Of a stretch of 64,000 nt of DNA, positions 12,633-24,824 are shown piece after piece. The notes under the pieces were generated by a model. It did not search any database. It worked only from the letters and a program-made list of their open reading frames with translations, and was not told where the DNA came from. The stretch spans positions 1,475,501 to 1,539,500 of the forward strand of contig JARFJB010001349.1 of NCBI GenBank assembly GCA_036346205.1. The letters are read 5' to 3'. The translations under genes were made by a program, and so were the position numbers. The stretch is from Vesta saturnalis (lineage: Eukaryota > Arthropoda > Insecta > Coleoptera > Lampyridae). The first letter of the stretch is position 1, and every line of letters begins with the position of its first letter.

Positions 12633-13928
12633 TTGCAATTTCCTCAATACCATCTTCACTCTAACTTTCGATATAAAGGAGGCGTATGTACCTACATCAA
12701 GGACGGAATTGCTTGCAAGAGGGTTTTTTCCTTAGAAAATAAAAATTTTGACGTGATTTGGTTTAAACATTCTGGCCCTAATTTTGTGAAATTCTACTGT
12801 TGCATTTATAGGTCTCCTAAAAACTTTCAAGACTTCTCAGTATGAAAGTTGACTATCTCCTGTCTGTTTCCATCTTGCGATATCTCAATTGTAGGCGATT
12901 TCAATGTTCATAACTCTAATTGGCTTCAGTTTTCATCTACTACAAATCCTGCTGGTCATAGTGCAGAAACATTTGATATTTCATGTGATCTCACACAAAT
13001 GATTTCTGAACCCACACGAATCCCTGATAACTCTAACCATACTCCACATCTTCTAGATCTCTTTCTTACATCAAACCCTCTTGTTTATAAAACTTCCGTT
13101 CTTTCGCCTTTAGGTCTTTCCGACCATTGTCTAATAGAAATCATTTCTACTGTACCTAATTCCACTGTTATTCGCAAAAGCGATAGAACCTTGTGGTGTT
13201 TTAAGTCAGCTCGATGGAGTAATTTACGGGATTTCTTTGCAACCTCTCCATGGCGTGAATATCGTTTTAAGTTGTCCTCTTCTTCGGACATCGCTCTTTC
13301 AGTATCTGAAGTCATCCTCATAGGAATGGAGTTTTACATTCCCAAAAAACAGTACCGTATAGGTCATTCACGTTCCCAACCCTGGTTCAATAAGGCTTGT
13401 GCTGATGCAATACCTTTAAAAAATAAATATTACATTAAATGGAAATCTAATAAATCGGTCGACAGTCATGTAGAATACGTTGGTGCTAGAAATATCTGCA
13501 AAAGTGTCATCACTAAAGCTAAAAAGTTGTTCGAACAACGAAAATGCAATGAACTAGCTACATCTCCTTTAGGCAGTCGTAAAGTTTGATCTTTAGCTAA
13601 AGCCATTAGCAAAAACTTTGGAACATCTTCATTTCCCCACCTGACATCTATTGACGGATCGGTAGTTGCTGATTCTGTAGACAAAGCCAATGTTGTTGTG
13701 GATTTGTTTGCATCAAACTCGTGTCTCAATGATTCTGGAAAAGATGTGCCCCTAGTCAACTCTTCTTCATACGCTATGAAACCAATTCATTTTCGGTACA
13801 AGCTCTTGGAATCGATCATCAGTAGGCTTGATCACAATAAGGCGACTGGCCCAGACGGTATCCCAGCTATTGTCTTAACCAAGTTTGGCATAAGTGTTTA
13901 CTTGCCAAACTCACCTCGTTTGGGTTAA
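12633..13928 (+). pseudogene. LINE endonuclease and start of reverse transcriptase
   Basis: One reading frame spans 12633-13928 and is interrupted by TGA at 12843-12845 and 13587-13589. It contains an apurinic-type endonuclease with IVGDFNVHNSNW (the GDFN motif) near 12892 and LGLSDHCLIEI (the SDH active site) near 13110. The first endonuclease motifs are missing, so the 5' end of the domain is lost. The linker leads into the first RT motif, LDHNKATGPDGIPAIVLTK (about 13829-13885). Soon after, the frame breaks at a deletion and ends at 13928. Confidence 0.85.
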
Positions 13929-15001
13929 ATGATACGCTCATCCATTGGGTTTCTACTTTGCTTGATAAAAGACGAACACGTGTCGAAGTTGATGGCTTTT
14001 TTTCAAAAGAAGTTAGCACTAATGCGGGCGTATCACAGGGATCCGTTATAGCGCCTACACTTTTTCTGCTGTACATAAATGACCATATTTCTTTAATAAC
14101 TAAACCCATCCATTGCTTTGCTGACGATAACACTCTTCACTGTAGTTCATCTCAGTCTAGTCATAGTGATAATCCACCTTCTATGTCAAATCAAGAAATT
14201 AAAGCTGAAATGGCAAATTCAATCAACAAAGACATTCAACGTATTCTCGAATGGGGAAGCAATAATCTAATTAAATTTAATGATAACAAAACTCAGTGTT
14301 GCCTTATGTCCGCCAAAAAAGATCGATCATTTCCTGTTGTAAGTATAAATGGCTCAGTTCTTAAGTTTTCAGACTCTATTACTCTGTTGGGTATGACTGT
14401 ATCTTCAAATCTCTCATGGGTTGACCATCTTCTGTCAACTACCGAAACAGTTGCTCGTAAAATAAGCTTTTTGTACAGATTTAAGCAGTACTTTACCTCT
14501 CAACAACTCCTTCTGCTGTATAAAGTCCAAATACGGCCTCATCTGGAATATAATTCTCACCTCTGGGTTAGTGCTCCCCAATACGCTCTCGATATCGTCG
14601 ATCGTATTCAAAAGAGAGCGATTAGGCTTTTAAATGACCCGTCCTTAACTTCTCACATACAGTCCCTTGAGCATAGAAGGATGGTTTCAGTTCTTTCTTT
14701 GTATTATCGTTATTACAACGGCTATTGTGCTGCTGAATTATATTCTTTGATACCATCTCGGGCTATCTTTGCGTGTAACACTCGGTTCGCTCATTCACAT
14801 CATCAGTATGCAGTACAAATCTCCACTTGTCGTACTAAACGGGCGCAATCCACATTTTTCTACACGGCTTTTAAACTCTGGAACGATCTCCTTAGTTCCT
14901 GTTTTCCTCTCACTTATGATATGAGAAAATTGAAGGTAGCTGTTCATAGGCATCTATTGGCAATTCATTATCCCTCTATCCATCCTCCTAAGTGTTCCTG
15001 A
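13893..15001 (+). pseudogene. LINE reverse transcriptase, C-terminal part
   Basis: After the deletion the frame resumes at about 13893 (LLAKLTSFGLNDTLIHW) and runs open to 15001. It keeps GVSQGSVIAPTLFLLYIND (RT motif B) and CFADDNTLHCS (motif C, with the two catalytic Asp as FADD), plus a thumb and C-terminal region with the RAIRLLND-type stretch common in CR1/Jockey elements. RT motif A, with the remaining catalytic Asp, is gone, so the enzyme is dead even though about 370 codons remain open. Confidence 0.85.
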
Positions 15002-15140
15002 GTGCTTTAGCACGATAGGCCAAATTTAGCCTGTTCAGGTCCACAATCATAAAAAAAAGATCCCTCTTCATTACACTTAATTACCTATCGAGAAACGACG
15101 TTAATAAGGGTTCTGATTGTCTGAAGAGGATTATTTGTTG

Positions 15141-15144
<4 letters not shown>

Positions 15145-15202
<58 letters not shown>

Positions 15203-15203
15203 T

Positions 15204-15266
<63 letters not shown>
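15145..15266. repeat. Two (TA)n tracts split by a CA-rich spacer
   Basis: (TA)n at about 15145-15196 and 15213-15266, separated by CATATATCACACACACA. It follows the LINE tail by about 90 bases. Confidence 0.95.
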
Positions 15267-15267
<1 letters not shown>

Positions 15268-15477
15268 CTCACTGATAAATGTTATTTTATTTAGTTTATG
15301 ATGTACAACGTAACATGTTGTAAGTAGCGATTTTTTGTTAAAACGTTTTATATTACAATCAGTCAGTATAATTTACAAACGTATTCAGTAAGAACATCAC
15401 CCAGTAATACCAATCCAAACAATTCTGCCCAGGAAAGATAACCCAAACTGTGATCAAACCGTGAACTGAAATATTAG

Positions 15478-16070
15478 GTCAGGGAGCTAACAGAAACAAC
15501 AAAAAAGAAGCCTTTTTTGATTGAAGATGGATACCAGTATCGTTGGAAATCTACTACCAAAGTGGCAAAGAAACATGGTATTGCATCAATGGAAAAGAAA
15601 GGTGTCCTGGAAAGCTCTTCCAATTGCAAGGAGAAATAACAGGTAGAACGGAGCATATTTCTTTACCTGACGTTGCTCAAGCAGAAGTTAAAAGTTGCTT
15701 GGCAAAGGCTAAAAAATGTGCACGAGAAGCGCCAGCAACTTCTGTAAGGCAATAGAAGAAATCACTCCATTGTACGATCGTGGTTATGAGTTTGTTGTGA
15801 GCTTACCAGCAGTGAATAACATTAAACGTACATTATACCGAGAGAAAGAAGATTTTCGGCCAGAGCCTACCACCAGAGAAGTGATAACTTTGATAGATGA
15901 AGATATAACATTTGCTGGTGGCTTAAGCTTTCTACTGGCTGTGTGTTAACACCACTTTTCCAAATGTAACACTCTCCGGCTGTAATTTCCATTACAATCA
16001 AGCACTGTGGAGAAAAGTTCAAGATCTAGGTTTAGCTGTAGATTATCATGATACAAATCCTCGCTACTAA
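15478..16070 (+). pseudogene. FLYWCH zinc finger plus Mutator-like transposase fragment
   Basis: A relic of a Mutator-like element that carries an N-terminal FLYWCH zinc finger. PFLIEDGYQYRWKS (15510-15551) starts the finger. After a frameshift, KETWYCINGKERCPGKLF (about 15560-15625) gives the W-x-C and second Cys, and a His follows in RTEHISLPD. The frame then runs through AREAPATSVRQ and, after a frameshift near 15755, AIEEITPLYDRGYEFVVSLP to about 15945. A separate piece at about 15959-16070 reads LSGCNFHYNQALWRKVQDLG, close to the GC-FH-QA-RK-Q-GL signature of MULE transposases. Most of the catalytic core between the two pieces is deleted. Confidence 0.75.
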
Positions 16071-16074
16071 CTTT

Positions 16075-17296
16075 ATCTTAAATGAAAAGTTAATATTTGA
16101 GGAACTATTTATCAAATAGAATAAATTCCGAGTTTAAAATATTACTATACCTCATAGTACACATTACGTTTCAATAACGATTTTAGGGTGCAACAAGATG
16201 GCGGACTACGGTGCAACTTTCATATATAACATTGGTATATAATTAGTGATGGGGTGATTTGGAAGTCCAAATAACAAACTCTCGGTCAATATATAACATC
16301 TTAGTTTGTTTTAATTAAAGTAAAATTAATTATTGATATCCTGATATAGTCGTACTAGGCTTCTCAATTATCCGAAGATGTAGTAATTGGTATAAGAAGA
16401 GATATATTGATATCTGAAGATTGTCACTAATTAAATGATAGTTCAATTAGTAATTCTAGACAGTTCTCTTAAACAAGCTTTAAAAACACGACAGTTAAGA
16501 CCACTACCACGTTTGTCGTGGTTCTAAATGGAATCTTAGAGCGCATTGTAAGGGTAACAATAGCGTTTAGATTTAAACAGATCATAATTACTATATTATA
16601 TTTTACCAAAATTAGATTATAAGTTATAGACGTAAGTTAAAATGCTTAGGGTTTTTTAAAAAACCACAAAAAGCTAAGTATTTTTGTGATATGTAATAAT
16701 GGCGACAGTTGAAATTTTCATATTATCGACGTTAAAATTCAATTGGATTATGTAATATTGACAGTACGCCATTGATGAAAAGTATTTTACATTTACAAAT
16801 GATAATTATATCTCTTACGGTGGATCGTATGCGGCATTTATCCATGTGCTGTAAAAAAAGGTGTACCGATTTTGATAGCACTTATTTGTAATCTCAATGC
16901 GTCCTCTAATCCATTTATAGAGAATAAATCTATTTCTATATAATGTTCTATTTAAAATTATTCCAATTACAATGTGTATAAATATAAAGTAAAATATTTA
17001 ATAGGCGGTACTAAACATATTAATTAATGAATTAATTAATAATCAATAGTAAATACTCCCCAGCATTATCTTTTGCTTTGTGTGCATGCAATCGTATCAA
17101 TTTTCATCAACATTTAGACGTATAAGAATGATTTTTTTTTCGTATTTTAAGTTAACATGATTGTGACAATACATGATTATACATAGAATAGCTCCCCGTA
17201 TGAAAACCTTTAATTAGTTTCACTTAAAGCAGCAATACGTACTTAAATTAACAAATTGTTTCTGTAATAAGTTAGTGTACCTATATAACAATTTAT
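16075..17296. other. No gene seen
   Basis: AT-rich DNA without protein-like frames or recognisable repeats. Confidence 0.5.
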
Positions 17297-17565
17297 AATC
17301 CTGTTTAAGTTCGCATAGGTTTGGAACGCTTTCAGATATGGATTTCGGTTTTTATTTTGTAAGACACAATGAACTGAAAATTACATACGTTTATTTCAAA
17401 ACATAAATGAATAACGAATTGAATAATTAATTCGTCATTCTTTTATGTTTTAAAATAAACGTTTGTAATTTGGCAGAGATAATTTTTAGTTCACTGTCTT
17501 AGAAAATAAAAACTGAAATCCATATCTGAAAGCGTTCAAAAGATGTGCGAACTTAAACAGGATTC
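17297..17565. repeat. Foldback (MITE-like) element
   Basis: Two arms of about 130 bases are reverse complements with a few mismatches. Left outer end: AATCCTGTTTAAGTTCGCA (17297). Right outer end: GCGAACTTAAACAGGATT (ending about 17564). The middle, near AATTGAATAATTAATTCG, is the turn. There is no coding content. Size and structure suit a foldback MITE. Confidence 0.8.
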
Positions 17566-20500
17566 GTTTTGTCTAGCCCCCCGGTATAAAAAAGTTTTCA
17601 TTACATATCAACTTCATCATTCATTATAGGTTATTTTGTTTTTTGAAAAAAATATTTTACTCATAAGTGTATTATGATATACGTTAACATTTAATACGAT
17701 TAATGCGTTTATTTGCTTAAGATGACTTGTACATAGAACTATTTAACTAATTCGACATTTTGTCCGAAAATGTTATTTACTAACGCACTCATGATTAATT
17801 ATTTAAATTTGTTCCATCTCATATTCTCTTTGTCGGTTTACATCTATACAAGTGTCATTACTTACAATAATTACCGGTCACCTCTTGTAGAGAAAAATTT
17901 GCTACATATTGTCATTTTAACTACTGAATTATCCTTGGTGTATTAATACCTCTCAAGGAAATAGTCGAGAACTGCGAACGTACACGATTGTAACGAGCAG
18001 TTCACGTAGATCGTTTCATCACTTAGACTTCAATGCTCCAAAACTACTTGTACAATTTATCAATCCATAGTGGTTGTTACCAAACCTGTTAAAGGTGAAG
18101 AAAATGCACATGATCACTAAAATTTGATTTTCTACCTGAATTTTTCAGCTGTAATAAAACCTAGTCGGCAAGCACAAGCCATAATCAATGCTTGTTTGCT
18201 TGAGCTCCTGTGTTAATTGGATCTGGTATAGGTGGAGTATTATAAGAATGCTACATAATCATCGTTTTGAGAAAAGTAGAGTTTTAATATTAATTGATAT
18301 AAAAGCTGTAGGAAAATAAAGAGGTCCTCTATATTCTAATCTTACTGGCTCTTCTGTTTTTTTTTTGTTTTATATTAATTGGGTTCCCTGCTTACATTTT
18401 TAATTTGGTATTTTTGGCTCCTGTACCATGCAACTGAAACTAGAAGTAGTCCGCATGAGGGTTTCCACAAAACCTTTTTAACAGTAGTATGGTTGTCATA
18501 TTTGATGGAAAGCACTAAAAATATGAATATGAATGGAGTATGATTCAATAGGAATAAAAATTAGAAACACAGATTATAACATAACAAAGTAAGCTTGAAA
18601 TTGTTTTTCGCTAATATTTTGATTCAAATACATTTTCTATTATTAACAGAAGCAATCACAGGACCCATTGCAAGTCGACCTAAGCGTTATTTATCGAACA
18701 TGTTATTTAGTAGCCGCGATTTGATTACTTGAACTGGGAACGCGCCTTAATTCACTAACCTTTGTTGAAAAAATGTGACCCAGTGAAAAATGGCGTGATG
18801 CTGCACTTCAAGCATTGTAAACGAAGAGGGACACTTTCGGGCAGAATAGAGCAACTGATATTAATCATATGGCAATTACATTCAGTATTTTCAATAACTA
18901 AGCCCATATTTTTTTCGCACTCGAGGAAGAAGTGTTCTCGCAAAGGACACGTAATTTTAATAGAATCCATTACTTTATATTGTGCACCATATAATGATAA
19001 CTAAACACTTATTTTCGCAAAGAATGAGCAGGTATCTAACTTCAGCGTTTAACAAATTCCTTATAAAGTGAAAAAGGAAGAATTTATTCCTTCCTTTTCC
19101 AGCGGATTCTGTTTTGGATACCGTTTTTGGATGAATGGGTCGAGAAACTGTAAGGAGTACCTTAGTCTTGTTGAGTTCACTTTCTATCTCTAATATTTTT
19201 TTCCTTTACAGTATTTTCTTGTCTCTTTAAGCAGTTAATTTTTGATTTACGCTCGTTACATGCACTGCACGTATTCGCATCGAGGATATCGAAAACTTAT
19301 ACTGTATTTGGTCCTAAATATCGATCTATTGGTTTTATAAAACGCTATAACCGAAGAAACTTTTACTTAAACATATTAAACATTTTCGTTGATTAAATGT
19401 TAAGGACGGTCAAATCTGATTGCATGGTGCCAAATATGGTGTGGAGAAAGTCTACCCTTAAATTAATTTATACATATTTCCATGTTCACACAACTTACAC
19501 CCTTTTCTTTTAAATATATTTCTATCATGTTCAATTTTACTTTTTGTTACCGCATTAATTACCGAGGTATTGCCGAGGCAATAAAATCGGTAGTCTGGAA
19601 ACTGAAGACGACAATTTGAAATTACTGATTTAAATAATAGCAATAATGATAATAGCAAAATAAATCAAATGTATTGCCGTAATGCGATAATACGTGTACA
19701 CATGTTAGTTAGTTCGTGAGGAGCCCATCAACTTAGGTTAAATAAATAGATATTTTAACAAAGAGAGACAAAAAAGAATTCTCACATGCGCACACTAAGT
19801 ATGTGTACATGATGCCATTGAGAATCGGTGCGACTATGATAGAAATGAAAGGAATGGAGGTGGTGTTCTGAGGAGAAAGTAACTGTCCCAACATTTACCG
19901 AAATAACCATATAACCATAAAAAAGCTTCGTAGGCAGCGAACGGTAACGAAGTCGAACTCACCCTAATATACACTGTCCTTGCTACCAAAGGATAATCGT
20001 GCGTCACCAATTACAATCATACGATTTAATACGAAAAACTGAATGAAATTAAATCTGTAATAATGCTCTTTAATTTTACTCTTCTACTCTCTTTTTTAAA
20101 TTACGCTTTTATAAGAGATCGCTGTACCTTGGATATAACCCTTTACCAGTTGATAGACTGATCACGCAGGGCGATTCTTTAATTACCTCTCACCTGCAGA
20201 TTCGGTGAACGTTGTGAATGAATTTATGTACACAACAGTAAACATTTAATTTACATAACCAGTAATTATGTCGCCTTATAGGTGAAGTAAGATACATTGG
20301 GTTATATTATTTTTATAAAATACAGTCATACAATAAGGGAAAATACTAAAAATATATGTTAAACTTCAAATAGGAAAATCGATCACACCAATTTACATAC
20401 ATCATCCCTTCTGCAAAAAGTAAGTTGTAAAACTATATTTTCACACGTATTACATTTATTTCGAGAATAAAATTGTAGCTTAATTTTACTGAAGTGAAGG

Positions 20501-21210
20501 AACTATATATTACAATCTCAAATTTAATCAACTGCACCAAAAATATGAACATAATATAGAATGAACATCACATTTAGGTAATTTGCTAGTTTTTGGAAAC
20601 ATTTTCCAACAAATACCATCATGTATTTACATTGACACCATTTTCCAATATGCTACAGCAACACAAAGTTTCCATAGGGTGCCATTACCGTCTTATCAAC
20701 AAAAATATTTGAGAGACTTTAAGCACTTATGTTAATGCGTTCCAAATTTACACCACCTGTTTACGAACAAACTTCTTTGTGAGACATGAGGTCTGAGAGA
20801 AAGTAAATTTAGATAAATGAAGATTCGTTGGGAATTGTTCTATCCACTTACTTCGCAGTATACACATATACCACTTTTCTAATTTTATGTTGTTGATACA
20901 TTTTGAGTTTGATTCTAAATTCTTGTTAAGAGTAAACACAAACCGTGAAACAAAAAGTGCATTTATTCGCAACATATTTAACATGTCACATAAGTAGCGC
21001 CAGAAATAGAAATTCTTAATTCAATTAAGAAATAAGAATAAATATTCTAAACAATTTGACAAAGAGACTGTTATTTCTTATCTATTGAAAATAAGTTTGA
21101 AACAGTGAGTAGAAACGTCATTTTGACAATTGCTAATTATTTTCTGTTATAAAATCTCAACGCCATCTCTGACAGAAATAAAATTAAACGCAATGTTAAA
21201 TGTTTTTATT
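17566..21210. other. Long stretch without a gene
   Basis: I see no coding region or element ends. Opposed open frames at 18755-19004 overlap each other and are probably chance. Confidence 0.5.
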
Positions 21211-21372
21211 TATACAGGGTTTCTTGTTAATGGAGCTACGAAGTCGGTTAAATTAGCAAAGTAGCGTGTTTTCTTACGCTGATTGCGGTGGTGGAAAAAG
21301 AAAAACAATTGAAAGTCGCATTCTCGGAAAATCGACGAAAACATACTTTTTTCTAATGGAATACCCTGTATA
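21211..21372. repeat. Short element with CAGGGT ends
   Basis: A 162-bp segment bounded by TATACAGGGT (21211-21220) and ACCCTGTATA (21363-21372), with TA at both edges. It has no coding capacity and looks like a MITE. The end motif resembles those of elements at 33.77, 36.37 and 56.4 kb. Confidence 0.6.
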
Positions 21373-21728
21373 CAATATTCTTAGTCGATAGAGAATTAAA
21401 TTCTGAGCAAAAGTTGACATATGCATTTCTATCCTATAGTAAAAAATAATGGAGATTATGCCGATTTTTTTATTTCATCAAGTAGGATATGATTCGAAAG
21501 TAATCCTTTATTTTATGAATTTGAACACGCTCTAAATAATAAATAATTAACAGGTCTTAAATTAAATGCTGGAAAAGGTCTCCTCTTTGTTCCGTACATT
21601 TTTCCACGTGCTTACAAACGCGCCCTGTGACCTTCAAAATAGTTCTACATCAATACGGTAGTAGAAGACGGACACCTTCCGCCATCTTAGATTTTCTGGG
21701 GAAAACCCACCTTTCACTTGCGGTCAGG

Positions 21729-21970
21729 CCCACGTGGGAGACCATATTTTCCACCTTTATGGTTTCTTTTCGGAGGCCTTTTTCAACCCCTAATTATTTT
21801 TACTCGCCCACGTGGGGGACGCGTTTTTTCACCCCTAATTGTTTGCACACCCACGTGTGAGACCGTATTTTCAACCCTTTGTATCCCTAATTTTTTTTTA
21901 CACACCCACGTGTAGGACGTGTTTTTTCACCCCTATTTTATGACAGCTCGCGTATAGGACGCGTATTTTC
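21729..21970. repeat. Degenerate array centred on CACGTG
   Basis: Four copies of CCCACGTG begin at 21729, 21807, 21850 and 21905; a fifth, degraded copy (GCTCGCGTATAGGAC) starts at about 21946. Each is followed by a GAC- and GTATTTTC-like stretch and often by CACCCCTAATT. Spacing is irregular (78, 43, 55 and about 42 bases). The block ends just before the Polinton fragment. CACGTG is also the E-box core, but I have no evidence that it regulates anything here. Confidence 0.75.
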
Positions 21971-21993
21971 TACCCAATGGTTTCTTTTCAAGG

Positions 21994-22251
21994 GTTCAAT
22001 ATGAAACGAATTGGAGCGAGGAAGTTTTTACAATTAGTGCGGTCATAAAAAGAAGACCACCAGTTTATCGAATAATCGATCTTAATAACGATCCTGTTGA
22101 GGGCACCTTTTACGAAGAAGAATTGCAAGTTGTTACGGTTGATAAAGATACTCTATTCAAAGTCGATAAGATTCTAGCAGAGAAGGGTCGTGGGCGATAT
22201 AAACAATACCTGGTCAAGTGGCGTGGATACAGTGACAAATTTAATAGCTAA
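21994..22251 (+). pseudogene. Polinton integrase C-terminus with chromodomain
   Basis: An open stretch of 86 codons ending in TAA at 22249-22251. It has no start codon because the N-terminal two thirds, including the DDE catalytic core, is missing. The first part (NWSEEVFTISAV, RPPVYRIIDL) is the small barrel domain that follows the catalytic core in Polinton and retroviral-type integrases. The last part (KVDKILAEKG, QYLVKWRGYSDKFNS) is a chromodomain with its aromatic and VKWRGY residues; such domains are thought to steer integration to chromatin. The stop falls where other family members continue for several more residues. Confidence 0.85.
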
Positions 22252-22256
22252 TAAAA

Positions 22257-23062
22257 TGAGTTTTATCTTACCTTATTGAGTAATAGCTCTATGACGTATT
22301 TTCCAGGTAATATGACGTCAAGTTTTATTACGCAACTGCCAAAACGAATAAGATTAGCGGGCTCGTGGGTTGTAGGGATATCGGAAATTCAGTACCCATG
22401 TTCTTTTGCAGCTGTAAGTGCAACAGATAATTATTATAACCTGGCGAGTACGCGTTAGAAACGATATTAAAAAAGGCCGCAGAATATTTTCAACTCGACA
22501 ACGAGAAGATCATTTATATTGAAGATGGCTGGTACGTGATACGATTCGCTTCGGGAAATTACGCCAGCATAGAAGAAATTATCAACGAACTAACTAGCCA
22601 TGTACTAATAAGTAAATTGCTAACAATCGAATATCATAATCTAACTAAGCGCGTCACTATGAAATTAAAAACTCAGCTCTCGCTATTCGGATTCTCACAA
22701 CGTCTAGCCTTACAATTGGGTTATCGTCCGTATCAGAACATAGCTATGGAACCAATACCCCATCACCCCGCTAGTATATGGATAGGATTAGCAACTCAGA
22801 TGTTTGTTTATTGCGATATCGTTGAAGCGCAAATTGTGGGTGATGTTTTATCTCCCCGCTTATGCGTATAATAAATATTACTTCAGAAAACTATGCTTAC
22901 GGGGGTCATAAGGATGTGGTTTTTTCGCCTGCACACTACATACCGGTAATGACACGGGAATTTGAAAACATCGAGATTAATATAAAAACAGATACGGGTG
23001 CAGCAATGCCATTTGAGTTTGGAACGTCGTGCCTGAAGCTAAACCTTAAGAAAGTACAATAA
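22257..23062 (+). pseudogene. Polinton penton-like minor capsid protein, broken
   Basis: The single-jelly-roll vertex protein of Polinton-type virions, recognisable in three pieces. The start ATG is at 22257, six bases after the integrase stop; the frame is lost within eight codons and resumes near 22276 (MTYFPGNMTSSFITQLPKR) until a stop at 22456. A second piece, about 22457-22871, runs in another frame (IIYIEDGWYVIRF, RLALQLGYRPYQN). A third, about 22862-23062, holds the conserved C-terminal end (FSPAHYIPVM, INIKTDTGAAMPFEFGTSC). There are at least three frameshifts. The assignment rests on gene order and the C-terminal pattern. Confidence 0.7.
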
Positions 23063-23088
23063 TGATTTGCCCTTAACAGTAATATTAC

Positions 23089-23472
23089 ATGAATCAGGCC
23101 GGTAACAGTATCGGATCTATCTACAGAGGTGCGCCATATCAACGTGGTCATGGAATAGGGAGCTGGTTAGGTGGTATATTTAGAAGTATAATACCATTAT
23201 TTAAGTCTGGCGCAAAGGCTATTGGAAAAGAAGCTCTTAGAACGGGTGCTAATATTCTTGGTGACGTCAGAGAGGATAGATCTATTAAGGATTCGTTTCA
23301 AGAAAGAGTTCACTAGGCAGGTAGAAACCTTAAGCGTAAAGCCGACGAGAAAATCGATAAAATGATGGAGAGTTCGGGTTATAAAAGAGTACGTCTGTCC
23401 GATAATAATCAGTCTCCACTGAGAGCTGTTGCTAAGAAGAAGCCTGCTTACGGCGATATATTTTCAAGATAA
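23089..23472 (+). pseudogene. pVI/pX-like virion protein, one stop codon
   Basis: A small basic protein of 127 codons with a single in-frame TAG at 23314-23316 and a terminal TAA at 23470-23472. The N-terminal half has a glycine-rich, amphipathic stretch (GIGSWLGGIFRSIIPLFKSG, then KAIGKEALRTGANILGD) like the minor internal virion proteins that lie between penton and hexon genes in adintoviruses and Polintons. The C-terminal half is Lys/Arg-rich (RNLKRKADEK, KRVRLSD). By family analogy it may bind DNA or membrane; that is inference. Confidence 0.65.
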
Positions 23473-24772
23473 TAGCTTTCTATATGCCCAATCGTGTGAA
23501 TGCGTCAAGTCCGAATTGGATTTGTTCGCCTTACCGTCGACGCAGACAAGCATCGAGAGTGGTGAATGGATATTTTACAAGCCCTTATCAGCTCTGAGTG
23601 ATGACGCCCCAATATAATTTGTAGTCCCCGGAAATGGAAACCATTATATAGATTTAAGTCAGACCATGTTGTACATCACAGCTCAAGTTCTAAAGCAAGA
23701 TGATACAGCAATTACAGACGCTGATGTTGTAGCACCGGTAAACAATTGGATGCATTCGCTTTTCTCACAGGTGGAGGTTTACTTAAATCAGAAGATGGTG
23801 TCACAACCAAACAACACCTACGCCTACCGTTCATATATCGAAACGCTGCTAAATTATGGTAAGGAGGTCAAGAGTTCACATCTAGGATGTACCTTATGGC
23901 GCAATGATACAGCTGGACAGATGAATACACTGGGAAACTCAAATAACGGTTTCTCAAAACGTCAAGCACTTGCGGCTACCGGGAAACAGATAGAGATGAT
24001 TGGTCACGTGCACTCGGATTTGTTTAATCAAGAAAAGTTCTCATAAGTGATTTGAGTTAAAGGCTAAATTTGTACGATCGAGAGATACCTTTAGCCTAAT
24101 GGCGGCACCCGCTTCAAATTACGCGAATTATAGACGCTAGTTTACTGGTAAGACGTATGCGAATCAATCCAACTATTCTAATTGCGCACGCTAAAGCTTT
24201 AGAAACAACAGCCGCAAAATACCCTGTTACGAGGACCGACGTAAAAGTGTTAACTATACCTGCAGGCATACAGCGAAAATCATTGGATAATGTTTTCGTG
24301 GATCAGTTACCTAAACGATGCATCGTAGGCTTTGTAGCAAATAAAGCCTTCAACGGTGACTACCCCTCAAATCCGTTCAATTTTCATCACTGCAATATTA
24401 ACTACATGTCGTTATATTGACAGAGAACAAATTCCATCGAAGGCCTTACAACCAGACTTTACAGCTAATGGTTTATATGTAAGAGCGTACCACACCTTCT
24501 CTGGTACGGGTATTCATGTTTTAAATGAAGGTAACGATATATCGAGAAGTGATTACCCCAACGGCTACTGTTTAATGGCCTTTGACTTGACACCTGACTT
24601 GTCTGCAAACGCTTGTACGCACTGGAATTTAGTTAGAAACGGCTCCCTTCGGCTGGAAGTCGGGTTTGAAGAAGCGCTCACCGTAACCGTTAACTGTTTG
24701 GTGTATGCAGTATTCGATAACGTGATCGAGATCGTTAAACATCGGAATGTCGTTCTGGATTTTAGCTGTTAA
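23471..24772 (+). pseudogene. Polinton major capsid protein (F54H12.2-like), broken
   Basis: The double-jelly-roll major capsid (hexon-like) protein. The first conserved residues (SFLYAQSCECVKSELDLF) begin at about 23471 without a usable ATG. An in-frame TAA lies at 23615-23617, then the frame is open through VNNWMHSLFSQVEVYLN to 24046. Two frameshifts follow (about 24046-24060 and near 24140). KVLTIPAGIQRKSLDNVFVD continues to about 24420, where a further frameshift leads to the final piece (YVRAYHTFSGTGIH, HWNLVRNGSLRLEVGFEEAL) ending at 24772. Total length, about 430 codons, is near that of complete relatives, so this copy is damaged by point changes and small indels rather than large loss. 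Confidence 0.82.
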
Positions 24773-24824
24773 AAGTGGTAGCTCTAACCTGCAAGCTTCA
24801 GTGTACAGCAGCAGCCAATGGAAG

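Larger units (their letters stand above)
12360..15055 (+). mobile_element. CR1/Jockey-like LINE, partly deleted
   Basis: A non-LTR retrotransposon relic on the plus strand. The first 270 bases (12360-12632) are GC-richer and have no open frame; they resemble a 5' leader or a decayed ORF1 end. The protein part (12633-15001) has endonuclease and reverse transcriptase traces. A short 3' tail (15002-15055) ends in an A-rich AATCATAAAAAAAAG. I see no target-site duplication. It begins right beside the mariner's right end. Confidence 0.85.

Noticed and set aside
18755..19004. Opposed open frames of 71 and 80 codons
   Set aside because: They overlap on opposite strands, with no motifs or signals to favour either.
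21627..21915. Overlapping 65-77-codon frames across the CACGTG array
   Set aside because: They translate the repeat in two frames; no protein-like conservation.
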